Source: Anaerolineae bacterium (GTDB lineage Bacteria > Chloroflexota > Anaerolineae > J102). From it: DNA of 14,864 nt. The stretch lies in the NCBI GenBank assembly GCA_015493675.1, contig WGCR01000119.1, positions 1 to 14,864 on the forward strand, written 5' to 3'. Positions 5,995 to 13,261 of this stretch are shown piece by piece (the stretch's first letter is position 1; each line of letters starts with the position of its first letter). The notes below the pieces were generated by a model, which was given only the letters and a program-made list of their open reading frames with translations, did not search any database and was not told the DNA's origin. The position numbers and the translations under genes were made by a program.

Positions 5995-7212
5995 ATGCCA
6001 CAACAATCCGCAGAAAGCCTGAAGACAGGACGAGTGTCGGGCGCCCGAAAGCGAGCTATTCGCGAAGCCTTTATCGGTTATCTTTTCATCACCCCGGCTA
6101 CTGTGTTGCTCACCGTATTCGGTCTCTTTCCACTGCTTTACGCTGTATACATCAGTCTGCATCGGTGGCGTATCAAAAAGGGGCCGTTCCTGGGGTTGAA
6201 AAATTATACCAAGGCCTTGGGGGATCCCAAGGACATTCTCTGGTTCGCGATTGGCGTCGCCTTGCTGATAGGGTCCTGGTATCTATGGAAAAGCATGACC
6301 AGGGAGCGACGCACCTGGGCAATGGTCGTCAAGTTTCTCGCTGTAATCGTCTTTATTGCCGGCGCCTGGGGGATGTTTACGGGGTTGGGGAAGATGATCG
6401 AAAGTGGGGATCAAACAATGTACGAGGCCTTCGTGGTGACCGTTTTTTATGCTGTAGGCATCGTGCCCATGCAGTTGGGACTGGCATTATTATTGGCCGT
6501 GATGCTTTATCAGAAAATCAAGGGCAAGGATATGTATCGCATGATTTATTTCATGCCTTACGTGACCATTACCGTGGCCTCGGCCGGCGTCTTCCGGGCT
6601 ATTTTCTCCCGCAGGCCCGAAAGCATCGCCAATCAACTTGCGGGCCTTCTGGGCATCGAGCCGCAGAAATGGCTGCAAGAGCCTCACGGCATCTGGGAGC
6701 TGGTTTTCGGGCATTTCGGCGTCAATCTGCAGGAAGTGTTCAAAACCATGGGCGTGGATTCATTCCTCGCCTTCATCCTGGCCGGGCCCTCACTGGCGTT
6801 GCTCTCCATCATGCTCTATAACCTCTGGGTGTTCGTGGGCTACAACTCGGTCATCTTCCTGGCCGGCTTAGGGGCCATTCCTTCCGATCTGTACGAAGCA
6901 GCGGAGATCGATGGCGCCAATCGCTGGCACATCTTCCGGCATGTGACCCTGCCCCTGCTCTCGCCCACCATTTATTTTCTCACCATCATCACGGTGATGG
7001 GCGTCTTCAAGGCCATCAACCACGTGCTGGTCATGCGCGAACCCGCCGCCCAGGGCACAGTGGATACGGCCAGCCTTTACATCTTCGATCAATTCTATCT
7101 CTCTACCCGGTTTGGCTACGCTTCAGCCATAGCTATGGTGCTGTTCCTTGTGATTTTAACTCTGACCTTCGTCCAAAACCGCATCGCCCAACGGAGGGTG
7201 TTCTATGGCTAA
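5995..7212 (+). CDS. CUT1-type sugar ABC transporter permease (MalF/UgpA-like) with extra segments
   Basis: This is a 405-residue inner-membrane permease, about 100 longer than the usual 290-310 for the family. Residues 26-58 form helix 1. The EAA loop that docks the ATPase is EAAEIDGANRWHIFRHVTLP (301-320). The protein ends in a typical RRVFYG. The standard LKNYTKALGDP (68-78) is followed not by the usual second helix but by about 60 additional residues with two hydrophobic stretches (about 81-98 and 109-130). The family pattern then resumes at TMYEAFVVTVFYAVG. A second insertion (about 229-261) sits between WLQEP and AGPSLALL. The ATG at 5995 has GAGGAG 6 bases upstream. The gene overlaps the next permease by 8 bases. 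The substrate is probably a sugar or polyol derivative; no ATPase gene is nearby, as is common when one ATPase serves many importers. Confidence 0.85.
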   Translation: MPQQSAESLKTGRVSGARKRAIREAFIGYLFITPATVLLTVFGLFPLLYAVYISLHRWRIKKGPFLGLKNYTKALGDPKDILWFAIGVALLIGSWYLWKSMTRERRTWAMVVKFLAVIVFIAGAWGMFTGLGKMIESGDQTMYEAFVVTVFYAVGIVPMQLGLALLLAVMLYQKIKGKDMYRMIYFMPYVTITVASAGVFRAIFSRRPESIANQLAGLLGIEPQKWLQEPHGIWELVFGHFGVNLQEVFKTMGVDSFLAFILAGPSLALLSIMLYNLWVFVGYNSVIFLAGLGAIPSDLYEAAEIDGANRWHIFRHVTLPLLSPTIYFLTIITVMGVFKAINHVLVMREPAAQGTVDTASLYIFDQFYLSTRFGYASAIAMVLFLVILTLTFVQNRIAQRRVFYG

Positions 7213-8110
7213 TCAGACGCTCCCAGCACAGCAGGTCGAAAAACAGCACGTTTCTTTCTGGTATCGATACAAAGTCGGACGTATCCTGTTGTACTTTATT
7301 CTGACATTCGGGGCGCTCGTCGCCCTCACGCCCTTTGTGTACATGCTTCTGGGCTCGTTGCTCACCCGCGGGGAGATGCTGAATCGTAAATTGCTTCCGC
7401 GAGACCCCATTGCCGGTCTGCAAAATTATGTGCAGGCCTGGAATGAGGCGAATTTCAATGAGTATTTCGTAAACAGCGTACAGATCACCACCATTACCAT
7501 CATCGGGATGCTCATTGTCTGCGTGCTGGCGGCTTACGCTTTTTCCCGGATCAAATTTCCGGGGCGGGAAGCCATCTTTGCGGTCTTCCTGGCCACGATG
7601 ATGATCCCCGAAACCATCCTGCTGATCCCCAACTTCCTTATTGTCAACCAATTGAACAAACTCATGGCTCCCATCGGCCTGCCGTGGCTGAATAACTGGC
7701 CCTCGCTGACCATTCCCTTCATGGCCAGCGTTTTCGCCATCTTCCTCATGCGCCAGTTCTTCGCCCAAATTCCGGATGAACTCTGGGATGCGGCCCGCAT
7801 CGATGGGGCCGGGCACGTGCGGTTCATGTTGCAGGTAGTGATGCCTTTGTCCAAAGCCGTGCTTTTCACCGTCATCATCTTCCAGTTCATCGGCTCGTGG
7901 AATGCGCTGGTGTGGCCTTTGGTGGTCACCAGCAAGCCGGACTGGCGGCCTATTGCAGTTGGTCTTTACAGCTTCATCTCTGAAGCCGGGCCCGAATTGC
8001 AGCTCATGCTGGCGGGTGCAGTCATCACCACGGCCCCAGTGTTGCTGCTTTATTTCTTCACCCAGAAACAATTCACCGAGGGCATCGCCACCACGGGCCT
8101 CAAAGGCTAA
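7205..8110 (+). CDS. CUT1-type sugar ABC transporter permease (MalG/UgpE-like)
   Basis: This is a 301-residue permease of normal family length, partner of the preceding gene. It has six hydrophobic segments, the conserved YAFSRIKFPGRE (111-122), and an EAA loop at DELWDAARIDGAGHVRFMLQ (191-210). The MalG-type C terminus is FTEGIATTGLKG. GGAGGG at 7193-7198 is 6 bases before the ATG, and the start overlaps the end of the first permease by 8 bases (ATGGCTAA), so the pair is co-translated. With the first permease it forms the membrane channel. The substrate specificity lies in the lipoprotein encoded next. Confidence 0.92.
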   Translation: MANQTLPAQQVEKQHVSFWYRYKVGRILLYFILTFGALVALTPFVYMLLGSLLTRGEMLNRKLLPRDPIAGLQNYVQAWNEANFNEYFVNSVQITTITIIGMLIVCVLAAYAFSRIKFPGREAIFAVFLATMMIPETILLIPNFLIVNQLNKLMAPIGLPWLNNWPSLTIPFMASVFAIFLMRQFFAQIPDELWDAARIDGAGHVRFMLQVVMPLSKAVLFTVIIFQFIGSWNALVWPLVVTSKPDWRPIAVGLYSFISEAGPELQLMLAGAVITTAPVLLLYFFTQKQFTEGIATTGLKG

Positions 8111-8118
8111 GATTGGTT

Positions 8119-8151
8119 GACAGCTAATTGCTAATTCCCGACAGCCAATTG
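8119..8151. repeat. 12-bp direct repeat spaced 21 bp, overlapping the binding-protein promoter
   Basis: GACAGCTAATTG (8119-8130) and GACAGCCAATTG (8140-8151) differ at one base, and their starts are 21 bp apart, two helical turns. The second copy ends against the -10 TATAAT at 8152-8157 and the first overlaps the -35. Such face-matched direct repeats can bind a regulator on one side of the helix. No regulator gene is adjacent, and the pair may be only a chance duplication. Confidence 0.4.
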
Positions 8152-8157
8152 TATAAT
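8128..8157 (+). promoter_or_regulatory. Internal promoter of the substrate-binding protein gene
   Basis: TTGCTA (8128-8133), an 18-base spacer and a perfect TATAAT (8152-8157) lie in the 134-base gap after the permeases. Transcription would start near 8164. A separate promoter would raise the binding protein above its permeases, as is usual for such importers. Confidence 0.55.
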
Positions 8158-8244
8158 TTCGTTGCAGTTCGCCCATGGCGCTTGCATAAATCACGTTGTT
8201 AATTTCCTATCTCACTCAATCTCTTTAGGAGGAGAACGCAACTC

Positions 8245-9699
8245 ATGAACAAACGCATCTTTATCCTTCTCACCCTGCTGTTGCTGTCAGTCTTCGTGCT
8301 GTCAGCCTGTTCCCAACCCACCCCGCAGGTGGTCAAGGAAACCGTTGTGGTCGAGAAAGAAGTCACCAAAGTCGTCGAGAAAGAAGTCAAGGTGACCGAG
8401 GTTGTCGAGAAAGAAGTCGTGGCCACCCCCACGCCCAGCGCCGAGGAAATGGATCCTCTGGCTGACGTGGATCCCAGCGGCCAGACCGTGACCTACTGGT
8501 ACCAGCATAGCCGCGCTCGCGAAGAAGGCCTGAAGAAAATGATCGACAACTTCAACGCCAACAACGAATGGGGCATCACCGTCAATGGCGAGTACCAGGG
8601 TCATTACGGCGAAATCTACAAGAAGATGTTGGCCGCCATCGCCTCGGGCGAGGTTCCCAGCCTGGTCGTGGCTTATCAGAATCAGTCCGCCAGCTATCAG
8701 CTTGCCGACGCTCTGGTCGACATGAACCAGTACGTACACAGCCCGAAATGGGGCTTCAGCGATGAAGAGCTCAACGACTTCTTCCCCGCCTTCCTGAACG
8801 CCGACATCAGCCAGCAGTTCGGCGGTATGCGCCTGGGCTTCCCCCCCAACCGCTCCATCGAGGTGATGTACTACAACGCCGACTGGCTGAAAGAACTGGG
8901 CTACGATGGCCCGCCCACCACTTGGGATGAATTCCGCGAGATGGCCTGCGCCGCCACCAAACAGCCTTTCTCCAAAGGCCCGGCCGACGCCAAACCCATG
9001 GGTTATGAGATCTCCACGGACGCTTCCCGCTTTGCTTCCATGGTCTTCAGCCGCGGCGGCGACCTGATGACGCCCGACATGAGCGCCTACACCTATGACA
9101 CGCCCGCCTCTGAGGACGCCATGAAATTCATGCAGGACCTGTACAAGGAAGGCTGCGCCGACATCATCGCCGAGAAATATGGCGATCAGAGCGACTTCGG
9201 CGTAGGCAAGCTGCTCTTCACCATTGGCTCCTCTTCCGGTCTGCCCTACTACAAGTCCGCTGTCAGCGACGGCGCCGGTTTCAACTGGTCCGTGGCCGCC
9301 CTGCCTCACACCACCCCCGATCCCGTGGTGGACATCTATGGCGCCAGCCTGAGCATCCCCAAGACTACCGATGAAGAACAACTGGCTTCCTGGCTGTTCG
9401 TCAAATGGTTCACCGAGCCCGAGCAGCAGGCGCAATGGGCGCAGATCAGCAACTACTTCCCCGTGCGCAAATCCACCGCCGCCGAGCTGGGTGACTACTT
9501 CGCCCAGAATCCCGCCTACGCCACCGCTTTCGGCTTGCTGAAGTACGGCAAAGTCGAGCCGCCCGTGGCCGGTTACGACGTGGTCCGCAACAAGGTTTCC
9601 GAAGCCTACAACGCCATCCTCGAAGGCGCTGATGTGAGCGAAACTCTGGCCCAGCTTGAGAAAGACGCCAACGAAATCCTGGCTGAAAATCAGCCCTAA
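8245..9699 (+). CDS. ABC transporter substrate-binding lipoprotein, family 1 (UgpB/MalE-like)
   Basis: This is a 484-residue extracellular solute-binding protein. The signal peptide runs from MNKR through a leucine-rich core to the lipobox LSAC, with C22 the lipidated residue, so it is anchored outside the membrane. Residues 29-60 form a linker of repeated VVEKEV units. The bilobed ligand-binding domain follows from about TVTYWYQHS, with the family-typical LKKMIDNFNANN, GEVPSLVVAYQNQ and FPPNRSIEVMYYNADWLKELG. AGGAGGAG at 8227-8234 is 10 bases before the ATG. The opening of the domain resembles proteins often annotated as glycerol-3-phosphate or sugar binders. The true ligand cannot be fixed from sequence. 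A strong terminator follows, closing the importer locus. Confidence 0.9.
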   Translation: MNKRIFILLTLLLLSVFVLSACSQPTPQVVKETVVVEKEVTKVVEKEVKVTEVVEKEVVATPTPSAEEMDPLADVDPSGQTVTYWYQHSRAREEGLKKMIDNFNANNEWGITVNGEYQGHYGEIYKKMLAAIASGEVPSLVVAYQNQSASYQLADALVDMNQYVHSPKWGFSDEELNDFFPAFLNADISQQFGGMRLGFPPNRSIEVMYYNADWLKELGYDGPPTTWDEFREMACAATKQPFSKGPADAKPMGYEISTDASRFASMVFSRGGDLMTPDMSAYTYDTPASEDAMKFMQDLYKEGCADIIAEKYGDQSDFGVGKLLFTIGSSSGLPYYKSAVSDGAGFNWSVAALPHTTPDPVVDIYGASLSIPKTTDEEQLASWLFVKWFTEPEQQAQWAQISNYFPVRKSTAAELGDYFAQNPAYATAFGLLKYGKVEPPVAGYDVVRNKVSEAYNAILEGADVSETLAQLEKDANEILAENQP

Positions 9700-9725
9700 C
9701 CCCGGCATCACCCCCTGCTAAACAA

Positions 9726-9759
9726 ACGCCCCGGAGGTCAATCCTTCGGGGTGTTTTTT
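9726..9759 (+). terminator. Rho-independent terminator of the ABC-importer locus
   Basis: ACGCCCCGGAGG (9726-9737) pairs with CCTTCGGGGTGT (9743-9754) over 12 positions including two G-T wobbles. The loop is 5 bases, and six T's follow (9754-9759). It lies 26 bases after the binding-protein stop codon and isolates the importer from the gcv operon. Confidence 0.88.
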
Positions 9760-9821
9760 GTTCCCGGACGTCCAGCCGTTTCCGCTGCTCCAGTAATTCT
9801 GCGCCACGCCCGGCCCCTGAA

Positions 9822-9850
9822 TTGACGTATTTTGCATCCAATGCTAAACT
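9822..9850 (+). promoter_or_regulatory. Promoter of the glycine cleavage operon
   Basis: TTGACG (9822-9827), a 17-base spacer and TAAACT (9845-9850) form the promoter. The -10 is preceded by TGC, an extended -10 feature that compensates for two mismatches. Transcription would start near 9857, about 46 bases before the first helix of the glycine riboswitch. Confidence 0.65.
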
Positions 9851-9902
9851 TGGGCAGTCGGCTCACCGTTGAACCGGCCACAAATTCATAGTGCTGGATG
9901 AC

Positions 9903-10176
9903 GCGTGCGAGAGAGCGTCGGTCAGGAAGCAATGGTTGATGATCAATGGCTCATGATTAAAGCAGGCGATTGCTTATATCGCCACTTAATCATTAATCTT
10001 TCACCTGCCGACCGCCGAAGGGGCAAGCCAACAGGGCCTCCCAACCCGATGGTGAATCTCTCAGGCAAAAGGATCGCACGCTGACAGCGGCTCTGGAGAG
10101 TGAGACTGCCAGATAATGCAGCCTCCACCGACGGGGAAAGCCTTCACGGCCAATCTCTCAGGCGCCAGGACAGAGC
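9903..10176 (+). ncRNA. Tandem glycine riboswitch (gcvT RNA), two aptamers
   Basis: This leader RNA senses glycine and controls the cleavage operon. Aptamer 1: P1 is GCGTGCGA (9903-9910) with TCGCACGC (10074-10081), a perfect 8 bp. P2 is GAGAG (9911-9915) with CTCTC (10058-10062). The conserved cores CCGCCGAAGGGGCAA and AATCTCTCAGGCAAAAGGA are present. Aptamer 2: P1 is GCTCTG (10090-10095) with CAGAGC (10171-10176), P2 starts GAGAG (10096-10100), and the cores are CACCGACGGGGAAAG and CAATCTCTCAGGCGCCAGGA. The linker is 8 bases (10082-10089), as in cooperative tandem glycine riboswitches. Aptamer 1 is unusual: its P3a arm (9917-10012) carries a 77-base structured extension, while aptamer 2 has a plain 8-bp hairpin there (10102-10125). 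The gene it precedes, gcvT, confirms the ligand. Confidence 0.95.
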
Positions 10177-10241
10177 ATTCACGGGAACTCTGTCATACAA
10201 AACGCCCGGATGTCTCGGGCCAAACACATGCCATTTTGGCA
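10169..10241 (+). promoter_or_regulatory. Expression platform of the glycine riboswitch
   Basis: GACAGAG (10169-10175) can pair perfectly with CTCTGTC (10188-10194). This uses up the 3' strand of aptamer 2 P1 (10171-10176), so the two helices exclude each other. Two further small hairpins follow: GCCCG/CGGGC (10204-10220) and TGCCA/TGGCA (10229-10241). The latter ends three bases before the SD GGGAGG (10244-10249). None is followed by a T-run, so control of ribosome access is more likely than termination. Which state is ON cannot be read directly. For glycine catabolism, glycine is normally the inducer. Confidence 0.55.
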
Positions 10242-10255
10242 ATGGGAGGCACAAA

Positions 10256-11362
10256 ATGTCTGAACTGAAACGCACAGCCCTTTACGACGTGCACGTTGCC
10301 ATGGGCGCGCGCATGGTTCCCTTCGCCGGCTACGAAATGCCGGTGCAGTATCCTACCGGCCCCATGGCCGAGCATCACGCCGTGCGCAACGCCGCCGGTC
10401 TTTTCGACATCGATCACATGGGCCAGGTGAGATTGATCGGGCCTGACGCCGAAGCTTTTCTGCAATACATCCAACCCCGCGATGTGAGTCAGATGAAAGA
10501 CTGGGATGCAGAATACAGCTATCTCTGCTATCAGGACGGGACCTTTGTCGATGACATCTTCATCTACAAGCTGCCCGACGGGGAGTGGATGATCGTCATC
10601 AACGCCGACAATCGCGACAAAGACATCTTCTGGATGGACACCCACATCGTGGGCTTCGACGCCGACATCGTCGATATTTCGGACCCCACCTACATGCTGG
10701 CGATTCAGGGGCCGAAAGCGCAGGCTGTTTTACAAAAACTCACCGATTGCGACCTGAATCAGGTGGCTTTCCACACCGCAGCCAAAATCCAGATTGGCGG
10801 CATCGACACGCTTGTCGGGGCCACCGGCTACACCGGCGAATATGGCTACGAGCTCTTCTTCCCCGAAGAGAAAGCCATCGCCATGTGGGAGCTGCTGCTG
10901 GAGACGGGCAAGGAGGACGGGATGCTGGCCTGTGGTCTGGCCGCCCGCGATTCTCTGCGCTTCGAGGCCTGCCTGCCTTTGTACGGCCATGAGATCAACG
11001 CCCGGGTCGAGCCCGTTGGCGCCCGTCTGAGCTGGGTGTGCGATTGGGATAAAGGCCCGTGGATCGGACGGGAAGCGGTGCTCAAGACCAAGCTGGAAAA
11101 AGCAGACATGCTGCTGGTCGGCCTGGAGATGATCGACAAAGGCGTGCCGCGCGAGCACTATGATATCGCCAAGGATGGAAAAATCATCGGCTGGGTCACC
11201 ACCGGCATGAAATCCCCCACCCTGGGGAAATTCCTGGCCCTGGCCTATGTGCCCCGCGGCTATAACAAATTCGGCACGGAACTGGAAGTCATCATCCGCG
11301 GCAAGCCCAAAAAAGCCGTAGTGGTGCGACGTCCCTTCTATATCCCTGCCTATCGGCGGTAA
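10256..11362 (+). CDS. gcvT: Glycine cleavage system T protein (aminomethyltransferase)
   Basis: This is a 368-residue enzyme that takes the aminomethyl group from lipoyl GcvH and yields methylene-tetrahydrofolate and ammonia. Motifs: MVPFAGYEMPVQYPTG (20-35), LFDIDHMGQVRLIGPDAEAFLQ (49-70), GTFVDDIFIYKL with the folate-site aspartates D99/D100, GYTGEYGYELFFPEE and GLAARDSLRFEACLPLYGHEI. The length is standard. The ATG at 10256 has GGGAGG at 10244-10249, 6 bases upstream. An in-frame ATG at 10100 lies inside the riboswitch and is rejected. It is the first gene of the gcv operon, under the tandem glycine riboswitch. The C terminus ends AVVVRRPFYIPAYRR, normal for the family. Confidence 0.96.
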   Translation: MSELKRTALYDVHVAMGARMVPFAGYEMPVQYPTGPMAEHHAVRNAAGLFDIDHMGQVRLIGPDAEAFLQYIQPRDVSQMKDWDAEYSYLCYQDGTFVDDIFIYKLPDGEWMIVINADNRDKDIFWMDTHIVGFDADIVDISDPTYMLAIQGPKAQAVLQKLTDCDLNQVAFHTAAKIQIGGIDTLVGATGYTGEYGYELFFPEEKAIAMWELLLETGKEDGMLACGLAARDSLRFEACLPLYGHEINARVEPVGARLSWVCDWDKGPWIGREAVLKTKLEKADMLLVGLEMIDKGVPREHYDIAKDGKIIGWVTTGMKSPTLGKFLALAYVPRGYNKFGTELEVIIRGKPKKAVVVRRPFYIPAYRR

Positions 11363-11401
11363 AACTGAAGATTCCAGGTTGAAGGTTGTGGAAACCATCT
11401 C

Positions 11402-11456
11402 AATCTCGATGAATCTCCACGAATCTCAATAAATTTCCAATATCCAAATATCCAAT
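11402..11456 (+). repeat. Short 10-bp periodic repeat in the gcvT-gcvH gap
   Basis: AATCTC recurs at 11402, 11412 and 11422, with a variant AATTTC at 11432. These are followed by two units of ATATCCAA (11440-11454). This pyrimidine-rich stretch fills much of the 124-base gap, contains no gene or clear hairpin, and may be slippage-derived or keep the leader of gcvH unstructured. Confidence 0.45.
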
Positions 11457-11486
11457 CCCCACCCTCCCCTACAAGGAGCACATCCC

Positions 11487-11879
11487 ATGACTCTCAAATA
11501 CGATCCCACCCTGAAATACGCAGGAACCGATGAATGGGCCCGCGCCGAAGGCGACATCGTCGTCGTCGGCATCAGTGATTACGCCCAGGATGCACTTTCT
11601 GACATCGTTTATGTCGAACTGCCCGAAGTCGGCGATGAAGTCAGCGCCGGTGACGCCGTGGCCACCGTCGAATCGGTCAAAGCAGCCTCCGACATTCTCA
11701 CCCCCGTCTCGGGCGAGATCGTGGAAGTGAATGAAGCTCTGGACGACGCGCCCGAGGTCATCAACGAAGACCCCTACGGCGCCTGGATTTTCAAAGTCAA
11801 AGCCAGCGACCTCTCCGAGCTGGATAAGCTGATGGACGCGGCCGCCTATGAGGCATTCAACGCCACCAGGGAGCACTAA
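11487..11879 (+). CDS. gcvH: Glycine cleavage system H protein (lipoyl carrier)
   Basis: This is a 130-residue lipoyl-domain protein that shuttles the aminomethyl intermediate among P, T and L proteins. The lipoylated lysine is K65 in VESVKAAS (61-68). Other family signs are HEWA-equivalent DEWARAEGDIVVVGISDYAQ (15-33), ALSDIVYVELPEVGDEV, LTPVSGEIVEVNEAL-like ILTPVSGEIVEVNEAL, and NEDPYGAWIFKVK. AAGGAG (11473-11478) lies 8 bases before the ATG. Two bases separate its stop from the gcvPA start. Octanoyl- or lipoyl-transferase genes needed for its modification are not in the window. Confidence 0.96.
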   Translation: MTLKYDPTLKYAGTDEWARAEGDIVVVGISDYAQDALSDIVYVELPEVGDEVSAGDAVATVESVKAASDILTPVSGEIVEVNEALDDAPEVINEDPYGAWIFKVKASDLSELDKLMDAAAYEAFNATREH

Positions 11880-11881
11880 AA

Positions 11882-13261
11882 ATGCGCTACATTCCTCACA
11901 CCGAGGCTGAGCGTCGGTCGATGATGGAGGTCATCGGCATTCAGGACATCGACGAGCTGTTCGCCGACGTCCCCGCCGATGTGCGTTATCCCCAACTCGA
12001 TCTGCCCCAGCCCATGACTGAGATGGAAGTGATGCGCGAGCTGGATATGATGGCGGCCGAAAACGCCAATCTGCGAGAATTTGCCAGCTTTTTGGGCGCG
12101 GGCGCCTACAACCATTTCGTGCCAGCCATTGTAGACACAGTGATCAGCCGCGGTGAATTTTACACCGCCTACACCCCCTATCAGCCCGAGATCAGCCAGG
12201 GAACATTACAGGCCGCCTTCGAGTATCAGAGCATGGTGGCGGCGCTGACCGGCATGGAAGTTGTCAATGCTTCGCATTATGATGGCGCCACAGCCGTGGC
12301 CGAAGCCGCGATCATGGCCGTCAACGTCCTGCGCCACAAACGCCGCACCATCGTCGTCTCCCCCAGCTTACATCCTCAATACCGGCAAGTGTTGCGCACC
12401 TACACCCAGGGCATGGAGATGAAAATCATCGGCGATGAGCTGGACGGCAATGATTTTCACGCCCTCATCGATCTCTGCGACAAGGATACGGCGCTGGTCA
12501 TCGTGCAAAACCCCGACTTTCTGGGACAGCTCCACACGCCGCAAGAGATGCAGGATCTGGCTGATGCGGTGCATGCCAAAGGCGCACTGCTGGCCGTGGC
12601 CACCGATCCCATCGCCCTGGGCCTGCTAAAGCCGCCGGGAGACTACGGTGCAGATATCGTCACCGCCGAGGGGCATGTTCTGGGCAACAGCGTCAGTTTC
12701 GGCGGGCCCTATCTGGGCATCTTTGCCTTCCGTCAGAAATATGTGCGCAAAAGCTCCGGGCGTTTGGTGGGCGAGACCATCGACGTCGATGGTAAAAAAG
12801 GCTATGTGCTCACCCTTTCCACTCGCGAGCAGCATATCCGTCGCGAGAAAGCCACCAGCAACATCTGCTCCAATCAGGCTCTGAACGCCCTGGCCGCAGC
12901 CGCGTATCTGGCTGCCATGGGCAAACACGGCCTGCGCAAGGTGGCGGAGCTGAGTTGGCATAAGGCGCATTACGCGGCCCAACAAATCGCCCAACTGGAT
13001 GGCTACGAAGTGGTGGGTGACAAGCCCTTCTTCAAGGAATTCGTGGTCAAATGCCCGCGGCCCGTGGCCGAAATCAACCAATATCTCCTGGAAGAATACG
13101 GCATCATCGGCGGCTATGATCTGAGTCAGGAGTATCCGCATCTGGGTGACGCCATGTTGCTGTGCGTAACCGAGATGAACGCTCGCGAAGAAATCGACGA
13201 CCTGGTAACCGCACTCGGCGAAGCTGCGGCTCCCATGATCCGGCTGGAGGTGACGCTGTGA
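11882..13261 (+). CDS. gcvPA: Glycine dehydrogenase (decarboxylating) subunit 1, P-protein alpha
   Basis: This 459-residue protein corresponds to the N-terminal half of the single-chain P protein. With GcvPB it decarboxylates glycine using PLP and loads the aminomethyl group on GcvH. Family-typical features are MRYIPHTEAERRSMMEVIG at the start, FLGAGAYNHFVPAIVD, the run YTPYQPEISQGTLQ, EYQSMVAALTGMEVVNASHYDGATA and GGPYLGIFA. Near the end of the domain is REQHIRREKATSNICSNQALNALAA. The length is normal for the two-subunit form. AGGGAG (11868-11873) is 8 bases upstream. The stop overlaps the GTG start of gcvPB by 4 bases, which supports equal synthesis of the two subunits. Confidence 0.96.
   Translation: MRYIPHTEAERRSMMEVIGIQDIDELFADVPADVRYPQLDLPQPMTEMEVMRELDMMAAENANLREFASFLGAGAYNHFVPAIVDTVISRGEFYTAYTPYQPEISQGTLQAAFEYQSMVAALTGMEVVNASHYDGATAVAEAAIMAVNVLRHKRRTIVVSPSLHPQYRQVLRTYTQGMEMKIIGDELDGNDFHALIDLCDKDTALVIVQNPDFLGQLHTPQEMQDLADAVHAKGALLAVATDPIALGLLKPPGDYGADIVTAEGHVLGNSVSFGGPYLGIFAFRQKYVRKSSGRLVGETIDVDGKKGYVLTLSTREQHIRREKATSNICSNQALNALAAAAYLAAMGKHGLRKVAELSWHKAHYAAQQIAQLDGYEVVGDKPFFKEFVVKCPRPVAEINQYLLEEYGIIGGYDLSQEYPHLGDAMLLCVTEMNAREEIDDLVTALGEAAAPMIRLEVTL

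Noticed and set aside
8117..8122. TTGACA as the -35 of the binding-protein promoter
   Set aside because: The distance to TATAAT at 8152 is 29 bases, too long; TTGCTA at 8128 gives an 18-base spacer.
7133..8194. 353-codon open frame on the minus strand opposite the second permease
   Set aside because: It lies antisense to a clearly recognised MalG-like permease; its low-complexity, charged product has no recognisable domain.
8350..8418. Short regularly spaced DNA repeats that could suggest a CRISPR-like array
   Set aside because: The 15-base units lie in frame within the lipoprotein gene and encode VEKEV linker repeats; the spacing is 9 and 15 bases, not CRISPR-like.
8302..9711. 469-codon open frame on the minus strand opposite the substrate-binding protein gene
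   Set aside because: It mirrors codon-position GC bias of the recognised lipoprotein gene. The product shows no family motif, and there is no SD or promoter.
10100..10255. Upstream ATG extending gcvT by 52 residues
   Set aside because: It lies inside aptamer 2 of the glycine riboswitch; the ATG at 10256 has a proper SD and starts at the normal family position.
13162..13257. Upstream ATG extending gcvPB by 32 residues
   Set aside because: It overlaps gcvPA by 100 bases and gives an arginine-rich stretch unlike the family. GTG at 13258 has an SD and the typical 4-base overlap.
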